DNA from: JABAYQ01 sp049890095
GTDB taxonomy: Bacteria; Bacteroidota; Bacteroidia; Flavobacteriales; UBA7312
Assembly: GCA_049890095.1 (NCBI GenBank)
Contig: JBMHCD010000003.1
Coordinates: 32,623 to 96,622 of the forward strand
Direction: 5' to 3'
DNA: 64,000 bases
Part shown: in pieces, positions 41,719 to 51,879 of the stretch
Position numbering within the stretch: position 1 is the first letter of the stretch
How the letters are laid out: every line of letters begins with the position of its first letter
Notes under the pieces: generated by a model
The model's input: the letters and a program-made list of their open reading frames with translations, nothing else
What the model was told of the DNA's origin: nothing
Databases searched by the model: none
Translations under genes and position numbers: made by a program

Positions 41719-42600
41719 TTAGTTATTGTAACCAAATCGTTTTAATTGACTTTCTTTATTTCGCCAATCTTTATTCACTTTTACGTATAAATCTAAAAAT
41801 ACTTTAGATTTAAAAAAGTTTTCTAAATCTTTTCTTGCAAGAGTACCTATTTTGTTAAGTGCTTTTCCTTTGTGACCAATAATGATTCCTTTTTGTGAAT
41901 CTCTGGCAACATAAATTATTGCCCTTATAGTTAACAAATCAGAATCTTTTTTAAAATCTTCAACCTCAACTTCTACAGAATAAGGAATTTCTTTACTATA
42001 ATATTTCAGTATCTTTTCTCTTATTATTTCGTTTACAAAGAAACGTTCAGGTTTATCTGTAAGAGTTTCTTTGTCATAATAAGGAGGAGAATCTGGCAAT
42101 AAAGATACTACTGTATCAAAAACAGTATCTAAATTAAATTTATTTAACGCTGAAATAGGATAAATTTTTGCATTAGGCAATTCTGTTTGCCAATATTCAA
42201 AATGTTGTTCTAAACTTTCCTGATCTACTTTATCAATCTTGTTAAGTAGCAATAAAAGAGGTTGTTTGGAATTTTTAAGCTTTGAAAAAATAATTTCATT
42301 GTTCATTTTCTTTTCGCCTATTTCGACCATATAAACCAAAACATCAGCATCTTGAAAAGCACCATAAACAAAATCCATCATATTTTCTTGTAGCTTGTAA
42401 GCAGGCTCAAGTATTCCTGGAGTATCAGACAAAACAACTTGATAATTATCATGATTTACAATGCCCAAAATTCGATGCCTAGTAGTTTGTGCTTTAGCAG
42501 AAATAATAGACAACCGCTCGCCTACCCAAGCATTCATAAGTGTTGATTTTCCAACATTCGGATTACCAATAATGTTTACAAAACCTGCTTTATGATTCAT
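41719..42600 (-). CDS. era: GTPase Era
   Basis: Era binds 16S rRNA and helps 30S maturation. The 293-residue protein has G1 GNPNVGKSTLMN, G2 TTRHRI, G3 DTPG, G4 NKID and a C-terminal KH domain with IIYVARDSQKGIIIGHKGKALNKIG. The start at ATG 42600 is preferred over an upstream in-frame ATG at 42630, which is deeper inside the ABC-F gene. It still overlaps the ABC-F end by 11 bases, and der starts eight bases after its stop. Confidence 0.96.
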   Translation of the reverse strand: MNHKAGFVNIIGNPNVGKSTLMNAWVGERLSIISAKAQTTRHRILGIVNHDNYQVVLSDTPGILEPAYKLQENMMDFVYGAFQDADVLVYMVEIGEKKMNNEIIFSKLKNSKQPLLLLLNKIDKVDQESLEQHFEYWQTELPNAKIYPISALNKFNLDTVFDTVVSLLPDSPPYYDKETLTDKPERFFVNEIIREKILKYYSKEIPYSVEVEVEDFKKDSDLLTIRAIIYVARDSQKGIIIGHKGKALNKIGTLARKDLENFFKSKVFLDLYVKVNKDWRNKESQLKRFGYNN

Positions 42601-44554
42601 TTTTATGCTCTTTTTTAAGATTAAGCTCATCTAGCAAAACTGTATGATGATCCCATTCTTCCATTGTTTTGTTAAGCTTATCTTGTTTCTTTTTATAATC
42701 CTCAAAAAAATTTGGTTTGGCACTAAGCTCCTTATATTTTTGAGGGTCAGACAATTGCAAATCTAATTCTTTTAATTCTTTTTCTATGTTTTCTATAGAG
42801 CGTTCTAAATTTTTAATCTTATTGGATTGTTTTTTTATATCCTTATCGAGTTGTTTTTTTTGATTGTAACTCAATTTGTTAGGCGATTCTATAGATATTT
42901 TTGATTTTGACTTTTGTTTATTATCTAATTCAAATTGTTTAAAATCCAATACTTTTTTAGCATTCAAAAAGTCGTTTATATCACCAATATGCTCTTTTAT
43001 ATTTTGATTTTTGAATTCATAAACTTTCTGAGTTAGCCCTTGCAAAAAATCACGATCATGAGAAACTACAATTAAAGTTCCGTCGTACTTTTTTAAAGCA
43101 TTTTTTAAAATTTCTTTTGAAATCATATCTAAATGATTTGTAGGCTCATCCATCACCAAAAGATTTACTGGCTCTAATAATAATTTACAAAGTGCAACTC
43201 TGGCTCTTTCTCCCCCTGAAAGAACTTTTACTTTCTTTTGAGCAGCATCACCACTAAATAAAAAAGCCCCCAACATGTCTCTAACTCTTGGTCGAGAATG
43301 TTCATCGGCGGCATCTTCCACAACTTCCAAAATAGATTTATCCCCATCCAATAATTCAGATTGGTTTTGGGCATAATAACCTAACTTCACTTGGTATCCT
43401 AATTCAACTGATCCATTATAGTCTACAGCATCTACTATTACTTTAGCAAGAGTTGTTTTTCCTTCTCCATTTTTTCCTACAAACGCAATTTTCTCACCTC
43501 TTTCGAGCATTAAATTTACATTTTCCAAAACCTGAAGTTGGTCATAATTTTTATATATCGAATTTACTTCTAAAGTTATTTTTCCAGAGTGAGGTGCGGG
43601 CGGAAATTTAAAATGCATACTAGCCGTTTCATCTTTTTCAACTTCGATAAGATCCATTTTATCTAACTTTTTAATTAAAGTTTGTGCAAATGCCGCCTTA
43701 CTTTTTTTGTATCTAAACTTTTCTATTAACTCTTTAGTTTGTTTTATCTCCTTATCTTGGTTTTTTTTCGATTGTAATTGCTTTTCTTGACGTTCTTTTC
43801 TTAGCTCAATATATTTCGAATAGCTTGCTCTATAATCGTTTGCTTTGCAATGAATTAAATCTATAGTTCTATTAGTTACTGCATCCAAAAAAGCTCTATC
43901 ATGAGACACTAAAATAACTGCACCAGTATAATTTTTCAGCCAATTTTCTAACCATACAATAGATTCTATATCTAAATGATTGGTAGGTTCGTCTAGCAAT
44001 AAAACATCTGGTTTTTGTAGCAGTAACTTTGCTAATTCAAGACGCATTCTCCATCCTCCACTAAATTCTGTTGTTTGCCTATTAAAATCTTCGTTTTTAA
44101 AACCAAGACCAATTAAGACTTGGCTCATTTCTGATTGAATGGAATAACCTCCTAACAACATGAATCGTTCATCACATTCTGTATGATCAACAATTAACTG
44201 CATATACTCTGGAGAATCGTAATCCGTTCTACTGCTCATTTGATGACCAAGAGACTCTATCTTTTTTTCTAAAGTTTTAATTTCAACAAATGCTAACTCA
44301 GCTTCTTCTTGAATTGTTCTTCCGTCTTCAAATTCCAAATCTTGCTTCAAAAAACCTAAAGAACTATCATTAGGAGTTGAAACCGTACCACTATTTGGTG
44401 GTAAATTTCCTGATAACACTTTTAAAAGTGTTGATTTTCCAGCTCCATTTTTTCCAACTAAACCAACACGATCCCCTTTATTGACCATAAAGCTTATGTT
44501 GTCAAAAAGTTCTTGACCACCAAAATAAATAGATAAATTGCTAACTGAAATCAT
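42590..44554 (-). CDS. ABC-F family ATPase (Uup/EttA type)
   Basis: A 654-residue soluble protein with two ABC domains and no membrane part: Walker A GKNGAGKSTLLK and GKNGEGKTTLAK, signatures FSGGWRMRLELAKL and LSGGERARVALCKL, Walker B LLLDEPTNHLD and LVMDEPTNHLD. A charged linker between the domains and a C-terminal coiled coil (about 540-650, Lys/Glu-rich) follow the Uup-like plan. These proteins act on ribosomes at the E site. ATG 44554 is chosen because TACTTTTG (44,561-44,568) lies six bases before it. It heads the operon with era and der. Confidence 0.93.
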   Translation of the reverse strand: MISVSNLSIYFGGQELFDNISFMVNKGDRVGLVGKNGAGKSTLLKVLSGNLPPNSGTVSTPNDSSLGFLKQDLEFEDGRTIQEEAELAFVEIKTLEKKIESLGHQMSSRTDYDSPEYMQLIVDHTECDERFMLLGGYSIQSEMSQVLIGLGFKNEDFNRQTTEFSGGWRMRLELAKLLLQKPDVLLLDEPTNHLDIESIVWLENWLKNYTGAVILVSHDRAFLDAVTNRTIDLIHCKANDYRASYSKYIELRKERQEKQLQSKKNQDKEIKQTKELIEKFRYKKSKAAFAQTLIKKLDKMDLIEVEKDETASMHFKFPPAPHSGKITLEVNSIYKNYDQLQVLENVNLMLERGEKIAFVGKNGEGKTTLAKVIVDAVDYNGSVELGYQVKLGYYAQNQSELLDGDKSILEVVEDAADEHSRPRVRDMLGAFLFSGDAAQKKVKVLSGGERARVALCKLLLEPVNLLVMDEPTNHLDMISKEILKNALKKYDGTLIVVSHDRDFLQGLTQKVYEFKNQNIKEHIGDINDFLNAKKVLDFKQFELDNKQKSKSKISIESPNKLSYNQKKQLDKDIKKQSNKIKNLERSIENIEKELKELDLQLSDPQKYKELSAKPNFFEDYKKKQDKLNKTMEEWDHHTVLLDELNLKKEHKNES

Positions 44555-44560
44555 TAAGCA

Positions 44561-44568
44561 CAAAAGTA
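44561..44568 (-). promoter_or_regulatory. Promoter -7 box of the ABC-F-era-der operon
   Basis: Minus-strand TACTTTTG, ending six bases before ATG 44554. It excludes the in-frame TTG at 44563. Confidence 0.5.
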
Positions 44569-44625
44569 ATCTTTAGTACTCTATAAAAAAATGATTTTTT
44601 ATTTTTAATACTAAACTAAAAATAG

Positions 44626-44633
44626 TACATTTG
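44626..44633 (+). promoter_or_regulatory. Promoter -7 box of the initiator tRNA
   Basis: TACATTTG lies eight bases before the mature tRNA 5' end at 44642. No TTG is seen at the expected distance upstream. Confidence 0.5.
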
Positions 44634-44641
44634 CATTATAT

Positions 44642-44714
<73 letters not shown>

Positions 44715-44722
44715 CTAAGTTG

Positions 44723-44752
44723 AAACGATTATGTATATATGCATAATCGTTT
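44723..44752 (+). terminator. Terminator after tRNA-fMet
   Basis: AAACGATTATG and CATAATCGTTT flank an eight-base loop and are followed by a T-run, nine bases after the tRNA. Confidence 0.85.
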
Positions 44753-44820
44753 TTTTATATCAAAACATGATTTATTTTCAATACAAAGCATTAATGTAGA
44801 AAAAACTTATAGTATTAAAT

Positions 44821-45225
44821 TTAACTTACTTTTCTGTTTACCAACAAGGCCATAGGGATATAAGCAAAAAGTAAATCTACAATTGAAAACCACAAAGGTG
44901 ATGGTAACATAAATAAATTTATTGTTATACCGCCAGCAAAAAAGAATAGTGCAACAGAAATTGAAGCTATTTTTTTATGTTTTTGAGATACTAAAACAGC
45001 GATTATAACCCCAGAAAGTGTACCCAAAGCATGAGCTAAAAAAGGAAAAATAAAATAATACCAATCTAAACTTGGCATCACTAACATCAAATCATCTACC
45101 GATTTTGAATCTAAGTTATTTGGCAATGGAAAAACAATACCGCCAAGTTCGACTAATGACATATTAACAGTAGAGCCAATAAATAATCCTATTATTATTG
45201 CCAAGAAGGTTCGTAAAATTTGCAT
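44821..45225 (-). CDS. Hypothetical four-helix membrane protein
   Basis: A 134-residue protein with four hydrophobic segments (about 3-26, 54-78, 87-107 and 109-128). The polar loop after the first helix contains PLPNNLDSKSVDDLMLVMP. It resembles conserved short membrane proteins of flavobacteria with no known function. It starts seven bases after the ispF stop and probably shares its transcript. Confidence 0.65.
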   Translation of the reverse strand: MQILRTFLAIIIGLFIGSTVNMSLVELGGIVFPLPNNLDSKSVDDLMLVMPSLDWYYFIFPFLAHALGTLSGVIIAVLVSQKHKKIASISVALFFFAGGITINLFMLPSPLWFSIVDLLFAYIPMALLVNRKVS

Positions 45226-45232
45226 ACTGTAA

Positions 45233-45715
45233 CTAATTAAAATAAATCAACGCAACCGCATGTGCTGCTACTCCTTGTTCTGTTCCTACAAAACCCATTT
45301 TTTCTGAGGTAGTTGCTTTAATAGAAAGCTGTTCAGAGTTTACTTTCATACAAGCGGACAATACTTTTTGCATTTCTGGAATATGAGGATTTAGTTTTGG
45401 CTTTTCCAAACAAACCGTTGCATCAATATTGCCTATTTCATAACCTTTTTCACGTATAAGTTTAACAACCTCTTTCAATAAAATTTTACTATCAATTCCT
45501 TTATAATCTTCACTCGTATCTGGAAAATGAAAACCTATATCTCTCATATTTGCAGCACCAAGAATTGCATCACAAATAGTATGTATCAAAACATCTGCAT
45601 CGGAATGACCAAAAGCTCCTTGAAAATGATCAATTTTTATACCTCCTATATAAAAATCATGCCCCTCTTTTAGCTGATGAACATCATATCCATAACCTAT
45701 TCTAAAATTTGTCAT
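45233..45715 (-). CDS. ispF: 2-C-methyl-D-erythritol 2,4-cyclodiphosphate synthase (IspF)
   Basis: IspF is the fifth enzyme of the MEP isoprenoid pathway; it cyclises CDP-methylerythritol phosphate and releases CMP. The 160-residue protein has the metal ligands in GYDVHQL (Asp, His) and the later His in FGHSDADVLIHTICDAIL, and the SIKATTSEKMGFVG nucleotide region. It begins five bases after porV and ends just before a small membrane protein. Other MEP genes are not in the window. Confidence 0.97.
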   Translation of the reverse strand: MTNFRIGYGYDVHQLKEGHDFYIGGIKIDHFQGAFGHSDADVLIHTICDAILGAANMRDIGFHFPDTSEDYKGIDSKILLKEVVKLIREKGYEIGNIDATVCLEKPKLNPHIPEMQKVLSACMKVNSEQLSIKATTSEKMGFVGTEQGVAAHAVALIYFN

Positions 45716-45720
45716 TAGCT

Positions 45721-46890
45721 CTATACTTTACCAAAGTCAAACGTTAATGCAAACCTAAGAGTGTTAGAAAGTGGGTTAACTATATTTGCTTCATCTCTAT
45801 CTTGAATTGGAATTAAATATGAAAAATCTAAGCCAAAGACATTGTATCTTAGTCCCGCTCCTAGAGAAACAAACTGACGATCTCCTTTGGTAGGGTGTTC
45901 ATAAAAATATCCAAGTCGAAGAGCAAATTGATCATCGTACCAATATTCAGAACCTATCGCATAAATCAACTCTCTTATTTCTCTATCGCCAGCAGGTGCA
46001 TCCGAAAAAGATTGAAATAACCCCTCAATTACTGGAACATCAGGATCTTTTCCACTTATAATATTTCCATCATTATCATATAGAGGAGGTGTTGGTACAA
46101 GCAACTTATTTATATCAAGCTCAAAAGCAATAGAATTAAACTCATCTATATCTGTAGATAAAGAAGTTCCAAGTCTAAGATTGGTTGGCAAAAAATCTCT
46201 ATCTACTGTTTCTGTATACGATATTTTTACTCCTATATTTGAAATATTCAATCCTGTTGACCAGTTAAATGGTTTTTTACCTAATCTAATCTCTTTTGTA
46301 TAAAAAGATGAAATATCTCCAGCCACAGAATTTCCTGCTTTAGTAGGGAGAGTTCCGACTTCTTGTCCTCCTGTAAGATTAGAATAGATATACCTCAACG
46401 AAATAGCTGATGAAAAACGATCAGACAATTTAAGAGCATAAGCAGAGGAAATTGAAAATTCGTTCGGACTAAAAGTACGAATTGGAACACCATTAATATC
46501 AGTAAAGTTTATTTCACCAAGTGTAAAATACCTTAAAGAAAATGCCATTACCTCATTAGGTGATTGTCTGAAATATGCTGATAAGTAAGATAAATTAATG
46601 TCTGGAATTAATGATTTTAGCCATGGAGTGTAGGATACTGATGCACCAAAATCATCGTCAACAAAAGCATATTTTGCCGGATTCCAGTGTAAAGACATTG
46701 CGTCTGGCGATGATGCCACACCAACATCTCCCATTCCTCCTGCTCTTGCATCAGGACTAATAATAAGAAATGGAACAGCTGTTGTAATTGTATTTAAATA
46801 ACCATCTTGTAAGTCTTGTACAGACGACTGAGCAAAACAATTATTAATAAAAATTGACAAACTGACAACGGATAATAAGATGTATTTCAT
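45721..46890 (-). CDS. porV: Type IX secretion outer-membrane protein PorV
   Basis: PorV (LptO) is the barrel that shuttles T9SS cargo from the translocon to the sortase PorU. The 389-residue protein has a signal peptide ending near NNCFAQ and the mature motif PFLIISPDARAGGMGDVG followed by SLHWNPAKYAF, then repeating beta strands and a terminal LRFALTFDFGKV. It follows porU by 47 bases but also has its own TATATTTG box (minus strand, 46,913-46,920). Another, more divergent PorV-like protein is encoded at 9,541-10,575. Confidence 0.93.
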   Translation of the reverse strand: MKYILLSVVSLSIFINNCFAQSSVQDLQDGYLNTITTAVPFLIISPDARAGGMGDVGVASSPDAMSLHWNPAKYAFVDDDFGASVSYTPWLKSLIPDINLSYLSAYFRQSPNEVMAFSLRYFTLGEINFTDINGVPIRTFSPNEFSISSAYALKLSDRFSSAISLRYIYSNLTGGQEVGTLPTKAGNSVAGDISSFYTKEIRLGKKPFNWSTGLNISNIGVKISYTETVDRDFLPTNLRLGTSLSTDIDEFNSIAFELDINKLLVPTPPLYDNDGNIISGKDPDVPVIEGLFQSFSDAPAGDREIRELIYAIGSEYWYDDQFALRLGYFYEHPTKGDRQFVSLGAGLRYNVFGLDFSYLIPIQDRDEANIVNPLSNTLRFALTFDFGKV

Positions 46891-46912
46891 TTAAGTAAGT
46901 ATTTAATATTTG

Positions 46913-46920
46913 CAAATATA
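46913..46920 (-). promoter_or_regulatory. Promoter -7 box of porV
   Basis: Minus-strand TATATTTG lies 22 bases before the porV ATG, within the short porU-porV gap. Confidence 0.45.
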
Positions 46921-46937
46921 AACTAATAACTAACAAT

Positions 46938-49900
46938 TCAATCTAAAAGTATTAATCGACCTGATTTTTGCATTACTTCTCCATTTGAAGCAGTCGCTAT
47001 CAAAGTATAAACATAAACTCCCTGAGATAAATCAGATGAGCGATTAGACTTAGCATTCCAAGTTATAGGACCGTATTTATTTTCTGAAGGGTAAACATTT
47101 TTTTTATGATTAAAAACCGAACGACCCTGCATATCACTTATTTTTAATTCGATTTTCAACTCTTTTCCGTTTTGATTATGATCAAAATAAAACTCAGTAT
47201 AATCAACAACAGGATTTGGATAATTAATTAGGTTTTGAATAGTTAAATTAGAAGATTTTACAACTCTAAATTCTAATTCATCTTCTGAAGAATTATTGTA
47301 GACATCCCACACCTTAACTTTTAATCTATGTGTTCCTTCATTTAGAAGATTAAACGGATAAATTATTTTACCACTTTGATAACTATCAACGTCTGACTGA
47401 TAAAAATCGTTCAAAACAATAGGATTAGCCGTCTCCTCATCCAAAATTGCAGTAACATCATGACCAATACCATTTCCAGTAGTGTTTATTCCATTTTGAT
47501 CGAAAAGAATCGCAAGCAAAGATGGATTTTCATTAGTGATATCTCCACTTTCAAAATCGGTATTATCCATAAATAATTGAATATTTGGTCCGTCGATATC
47601 TTCCATATAATTGTCCTCTGTTCCACCAACTACCATATCCAAATTAAAACCTGCTCCGTCAATTATTGAATCTTCATAAGTTGAGCCATAAGCATATAAG
47701 CTAACTTTTGCATTTCCAAAATCATAATTTAAATCTCTAGGAACCACAAAATTTATGGAAAATGTCCCATTTGTTACTGAAGAACTTCCTCTAAACAATA
47801 CATTTTTTTGTAAATCGAATGTAATCAAAGGTGATTCATCTTGCTGAAGAGTTTGATAATCAGTTTTTTTATCGAATACAGTAGTATTTAAGAGCCCATT
47901 AAAGTCTTCTACAATTTGTCCGTTTCTTCGAACCTCTCCTCTAAGTGTTACTTTTCCAAGAGCCTTAGCACTATCTTGAACTTCTGTTAAAACTATTTCT
48001 AACTCAGGAAAACTTAATTTTAAAGCCGGATTCCCTAATAATGTAAAGTTTCTATGATTTGTACTAGAAATATTTGCAACATTGTTTTTTGTTGCCATAA
48101 TTACATCCCCTAATCTTCTTGGACCATCACTTGTTGGGAATAAATGATTAAAGAATGACTCATTCATGTTAAAATTTGAACCGGTAAAAACAACTCTAGA
48201 TGTTGTCAGTAATGCTATTGCACCACCATTTTCTTTGAGGAATACTTGTTCTCCTGCAGATATCCTTTCAGGATCATCATATCGACTAAACTCACATGTA
48301 GCAGTCATGAAAATTGGTAATTTATTTTTATTATTCCATGAATTGATATCAGAAACTTCCAGAATTCTTTCATGAGCCCAACCTAACTCTCCACCATGAC
48401 CTGTATAGTTTACTAAAAAAGTACCTTTAGTCATCGCTTCATTTATAGCTTTATTAATATCTGGACATCTCTGTCCTCCTGCAGATGATACTTGAGAATA
48501 AGAATCCAAATATAATTTATCAATATTAACCATTGGATTCTGATTACTAACTAAATCAGCTAATTCTTCTGCTTGATTGGTGTGCACTGTTTCAACCACA
48601 TCATTATCATCACCAACAAAACTCATTTTTAGTCGCCAATCTCCAAAAGATTGTGCAGAATAATAATCTTCTACTTTATCAACTACTATTTGTGCTTGTT
48701 CTATGGTTGAAACTGGAAATCTTCCTACTCCAATATCAAGAAAAGGCATTGAATTGCTAGACTGTAAGATTGATTCATTATCATCTAATATTGCAAAAAA
48801 ATCGTCGCTTACATAGGAATCAATAAATGATTTTGAATTTTCGGACTGATAAGAAATTATATAATTAGTATTATTAGAAATTCTAGATTTAGGATCATAT
48901 GAAGCATCTCCAAACAACAACATATATTGAAAACTACTTTCTTCTTTGTCATACAACATTTTCGCAAAATCTCTAATAGCACTTACATCTTGAGAACCTG
49001 ATGAAAACTCATTATAAATCTGTTGTGGAGTTACCACCACTACTCGTAACTTGTCATTAATCCTATGAATATCTGCTAATCTGTTTGCTTGCTCTAGAAA
49101 AAGAGGATGAGAAACTATTACAAAATCAACATTATCTAAATCATGTAAATTCTGATTTTCTATTGATCCTAAAAGCTGAACACTTTTAAAATTATTAAAA
49201 GCTATAAACTCTCTTAAAGTGTCCGTAACAGTTGAAAAAACAAACTGAGAACCAGTTAAATCTCCTAGTCGATTTGCAACATTTAAAGGATCCGTAACAT
49301 CCCAAACGGAGGTTAAAGAATTTGAATTAGAAAGTGTAAAAGAAGAAACTTGATCTTCAGAAACAGAAAAAGTAGAACGGAAATTCATTTGATTACCAAC
49401 AAGTCTCAATTGTCTTTTACCGAATAATTCTATTTTATCGATGTATCCCTCTGCACCACTATAATTACTTGAGTATGAAATAGATAAATTAACATTTGAT
49501 GAAGTAGGTGTAAATGAGCTTTCAAGTGTCTTTTCATAAGCATAAGTATAACTTCCAGAAACAGGGTTTATATTAACAACTTGATCACTTAAACCATTTG
49601 CAGAAACAGTAAAATAGTTTGAATAAGGTGTGGGAACTCTTGCCGCAAAATCTATTTTCAAATCAACTTGTGATATTAAATTAGGAAAATTAAAATTATA
49701 TGATCTGTTATTGATCGATCCAAATTTATCTCCATACCAAGTTCGACCTGACTGAACAAAATTATAGTCATCCTGTTCATGAACAGCAAAATCTTCAAAT
49801 GTATCGATATTAACACTAGGATTCTGATTGGATGGTACATTAACTATTCTTTTGCCAGGCTCATTGAGTACAGTTAAAAAATAATACGAATTGTTATCAT

Positions 49901-50654
49901 ATAAGTGTTTATGAAAATTAAATTGATTATTATCTATATCATACTTCCATTGATCAGGATTCTGTCCATAAAAAATCAAATAATCGTTTTGATCAAATGA
50001 ATTATCTCCACCATCCACTACCTCAATTGCTAGCTGGCTTAAACCATTATATCTAATTTCGTTACTATTAATTGGTAACATTCCTCCAGGCTTTCCAAAC
50101 AGTGCAATATTATTTGGATTTATGAATTCAACATCAACACCTAATGTTTGTAAATGATCATAGGTCATTTTATAAACTCCATTTTCGTTAACTGCAATTT
50201 TATACCAGTTTCCAGACGATAGTATCGATTCATTATTCGCAGAAGAGGATCTTTTGCTAATAAATGGAACACTATGAAAGTTTAATTGGGCATAAATTAA
50301 TTTTTTAAGCTGTCCGTTTTGTATAACAAGAGGAAATATTTCTAGCAAAACTTTAGACTTCTTTCGCTCAACACCTTGTTTGACAGTTAATTTTGGAGTA
50401 TGATCTAGTTTATTTAGATTTACTAAATCGGATTGTTCTTCTGAACAATTTTCAAAGATCATGGAAGATAAAACTACCTCGTACGTATGATTGTTGTCAA
50501 ATTGGTATTCTAACCTAACCAAAAGATCATCCGATTCATTAATTACTAAACTACTATCGTTATTATCCCAATCAACCCAAAAAAATTGTTTTTCTTGAGC
50601 TGAAGTAACAATAGTCAATAAACTAATTAATAAAATCAAAAGCCTTTGTAGCAT
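46938..50654 (-). CDS. porU: Type IX secretion sortase PorU
   Basis: PorU is a C25-family cysteine peptidase on the cell surface that removes T9SS sorting domains and attaches cargo to lipid. The 1238-residue protein starts at MLQRLLILLISLLTIVTSAQ (ATG 50654; a longer frame reaches 50681). Catalytic residues are present: His in NYTGHGGELGW near residue 750 and Cys in MTATCEFSRYDDP near 785. N-terminal Ig-like and lectin-like regions precede it, and the protein has its own C-terminal sorting fold (NYPNPVVDYTEFYF, SDMQGRSVF, LSQGVYVYTL). It is transcribed with porV. Confidence 0.95.
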   Translation of the reverse strand: MLQRLLILLISLLTIVTSAQEKQFFWVDWDNNDSSLVINESDDLLVRLEYQFDNNHTYEVVLSSMIFENCSEEQSDLVNLNKLDHTPKLTVKQGVERKKSKVLLEIFPLVIQNGQLKKLIYAQLNFHSVPFISKRSSSANNESILSSGNWYKIAVNENGVYKMTYDHLQTLGVDVEFINPNNIALFGKPGGMLPINSNEIRYNGLSQLAIEVVDGGDNSFDQNDYLIFYGQNPDQWKYDIDNNQFNFHKHLYDNNSYYFLTVLNEPGKRIVNVPSNQNPSVNIDTFEDFAVHEQDDYNFVQSGRTWYGDKFGSINNRSYNFNFPNLISQVDLKIDFAARVPTPYSNYFTVSANGLSDQVVNINPVSGSYTYAYEKTLESSFTPTSSNVNLSISYSSNYSGAEGYIDKIELFGKRQLRLVGNQMNFRSTFSVSEDQVSSFTLSNSNSLTSVWDVTDPLNVANRLGDLTGSQFVFSTVTDTLREFIAFNNFKSVQLLGSIENQNLHDLDNVDFVIVSHPLFLEQANRLADIHRINDKLRVVVVTPQQIYNEFSSGSQDVSAIRDFAKMLYDKEESSFQYMLLFGDASYDPKSRISNNTNYIISYQSENSKSFIDSYVSDDFFAILDDNESILQSSNSMPFLDIGVGRFPVSTIEQAQIVVDKVEDYYSAQSFGDWRLKMSFVGDDNDVVETVHTNQAEELADLVSNQNPMVNIDKLYLDSYSQVSSAGGQRCPDINKAINEAMTKGTFLVNYTGHGGELGWAHERILEVSDINSWNNKNKLPIFMTATCEFSRYDDPERISAGEQVFLKENGGAIALLTTSRVVFTGSNFNMNESFFNHLFPTSDGPRRLGDVIMATKNNVANISSTNHRNFTLLGNPALKLSFPELEIVLTEVQDSAKALGKVTLRGEVRRNGQIVEDFNGLLNTTVFDKKTDYQTLQQDESPLITFDLQKNVLFRGSSSVTNGTFSINFVVPRDLNYDFGNAKVSLYAYGSTYEDSIIDGAGFNLDMVVGGTEDNYMEDIDGPNIQLFMDNTDFESGDITNENPSLLAILFDQNGINTTGNGIGHDVTAILDEETANPIVLNDFYQSDVDSYQSGKIIYPFNLLNEGTHRLKVKVWDVYNNSSEDELEFRVVKSSNLTIQNLINYPNPVVDYTEFYFDHNQNGKELKIELKISDMQGRSVFNHKKNVYPSENKYGPITWNAKSNRSSDLSQGVYVYTLIATASNGEVMQKSGRLILLD

Positions 50655-50829
50655 AGAATAAATATAAATAATAATTTTCAAAATTTACATCCTAATTAAA
50701 AGATAAATTGGATTAAAATCAAATTCATAACGAACAGATTGACTTAATTATTTTAGAGTGATTGCAATATTTTAATTAGATAATAGAAATAATTTTTTAT
50801 TTTTGTTGGCACTAACATAATTTGTGAAT

Positions 50830-51852
50830 ATGTTTAAGAAAATTATTTTACTACTTTTCGTTGTTTCTTTCGCTAGCCTAAAGGACGCTAAAGCACAAGA
50901 CCCTGCTTTTAGTCAATTTTTTGCAAATCCTTTGTATCTCAATCCAGCGATGGCTGGAAGTGATATATGCCCTCGTATTAGCTTAAATCATAGAAATCAG
51001 TGGCCGGGCATTGGCAAAACGTATGTAACCTATAGTGCTTCATATGATCAATTTGTAGATCGTTTAGGAGGTGGTATTGGTTTTGGTATAGCTAAAGATG
51101 TAGCAGGAGCAGGTGATTTGAACACTACACACATCAACGCAACATATTCATATCGTTTACAAGTTAGCAAAAAGTTTGTAGTTAATGCTGGTTTTGAAGC
51201 AGCATACAGACAGCTTGGAATTGATTGGGGGCAACTAACTTTTGGAGATCAAATTGATCCTATCCAAGGTTTTATCTACCCTACTAATGAAGATATAGCA
51301 AATTATGAAAGTGATAAAGGTTTTGCTGATTTTGCAGCAGGATTCATGGCTTTTGGTGATGCTAATAACAAAATTGGTTATTATTTCGGTTTTGCAGCTC
51401 ATCATATCACAAGACCTGATCAAGGATTCATTACTGAATCCAGATTACCAATGAAAATGACAGCAAATGTAGGTGCTTCTATACCGCTAAATCAATTTGG
51501 AACGTATAGAACCAACTCTAGAAATAGATCAAAAAAAGCAGCAATTTTATCCCCAAATGTCTTATTTCAAAAACAACAAGACTTTATGCAAATAAACTAT
51601 GGAGTTTACGTTACTAAGGGTCCTATTGTTGGAGGTATGTGGCTGAGACAAAGTGCTGAAAACTTTGATTCTTTTATTTTACTTTTAGGTCTAGAACAAG
51701 ATAGTTGGAGATTTGGATATAGTTATGATGTAACAATATCATCATTAAATAATAGTAATACTCAAGGAGCACACGAACTATCATTTGCTTACAGACTTCC
51801 ATGCACGTTTAGAGGAAAGTCGTTTGATACAATAAATTGCCCTAACTTTTAG
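50830..51852 (+). CDS. PorP/SprF family type IX secretion membrane protein
   Basis: A 340-residue outer-membrane protein with a signal peptide ending in DAKAQ and the signature QDPAFSQFFANPLYLNPAMAGS, then HRNQWPGI and a series of beta strands to SFAYRLPCTFRGKSF. PorP/SprF proteins help secrete or anchor specific T9SS cargos such as adhesins. ATG 50830 is used in place of an in-frame GTG at 50824. It lies divergent from porU and 27 bases before gldJ, as in other flavobacteria. Confidence 0.9.
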   Translation: MFKKIILLLFVVSFASLKDAKAQDPAFSQFFANPLYLNPAMAGSDICPRISLNHRNQWPGIGKTYVTYSASYDQFVDRLGGGIGFGIAKDVAGAGDLNTTHINATYSYRLQVSKKFVVNAGFEAAYRQLGIDWGQLTFGDQIDPIQGFIYPTNEDIANYESDKGFADFAAGFMAFGDANNKIGYYFGFAAHHITRPDQGFITESRLPMKMTANVGASIPLNQFGTYRTNSRNRSKKAAILSPNVLFQKQQDFMQINYGVYVTKGPIVGGMWLRQSAENFDSFILLLGLEQDSWRFGYSYDVTISSLNNSNTQGAHELSFAYRLPCTFRGKSFDTINCPNF

Positions 51853-51879
51853 TTATTTAAAACTTAAGATTATTGAATT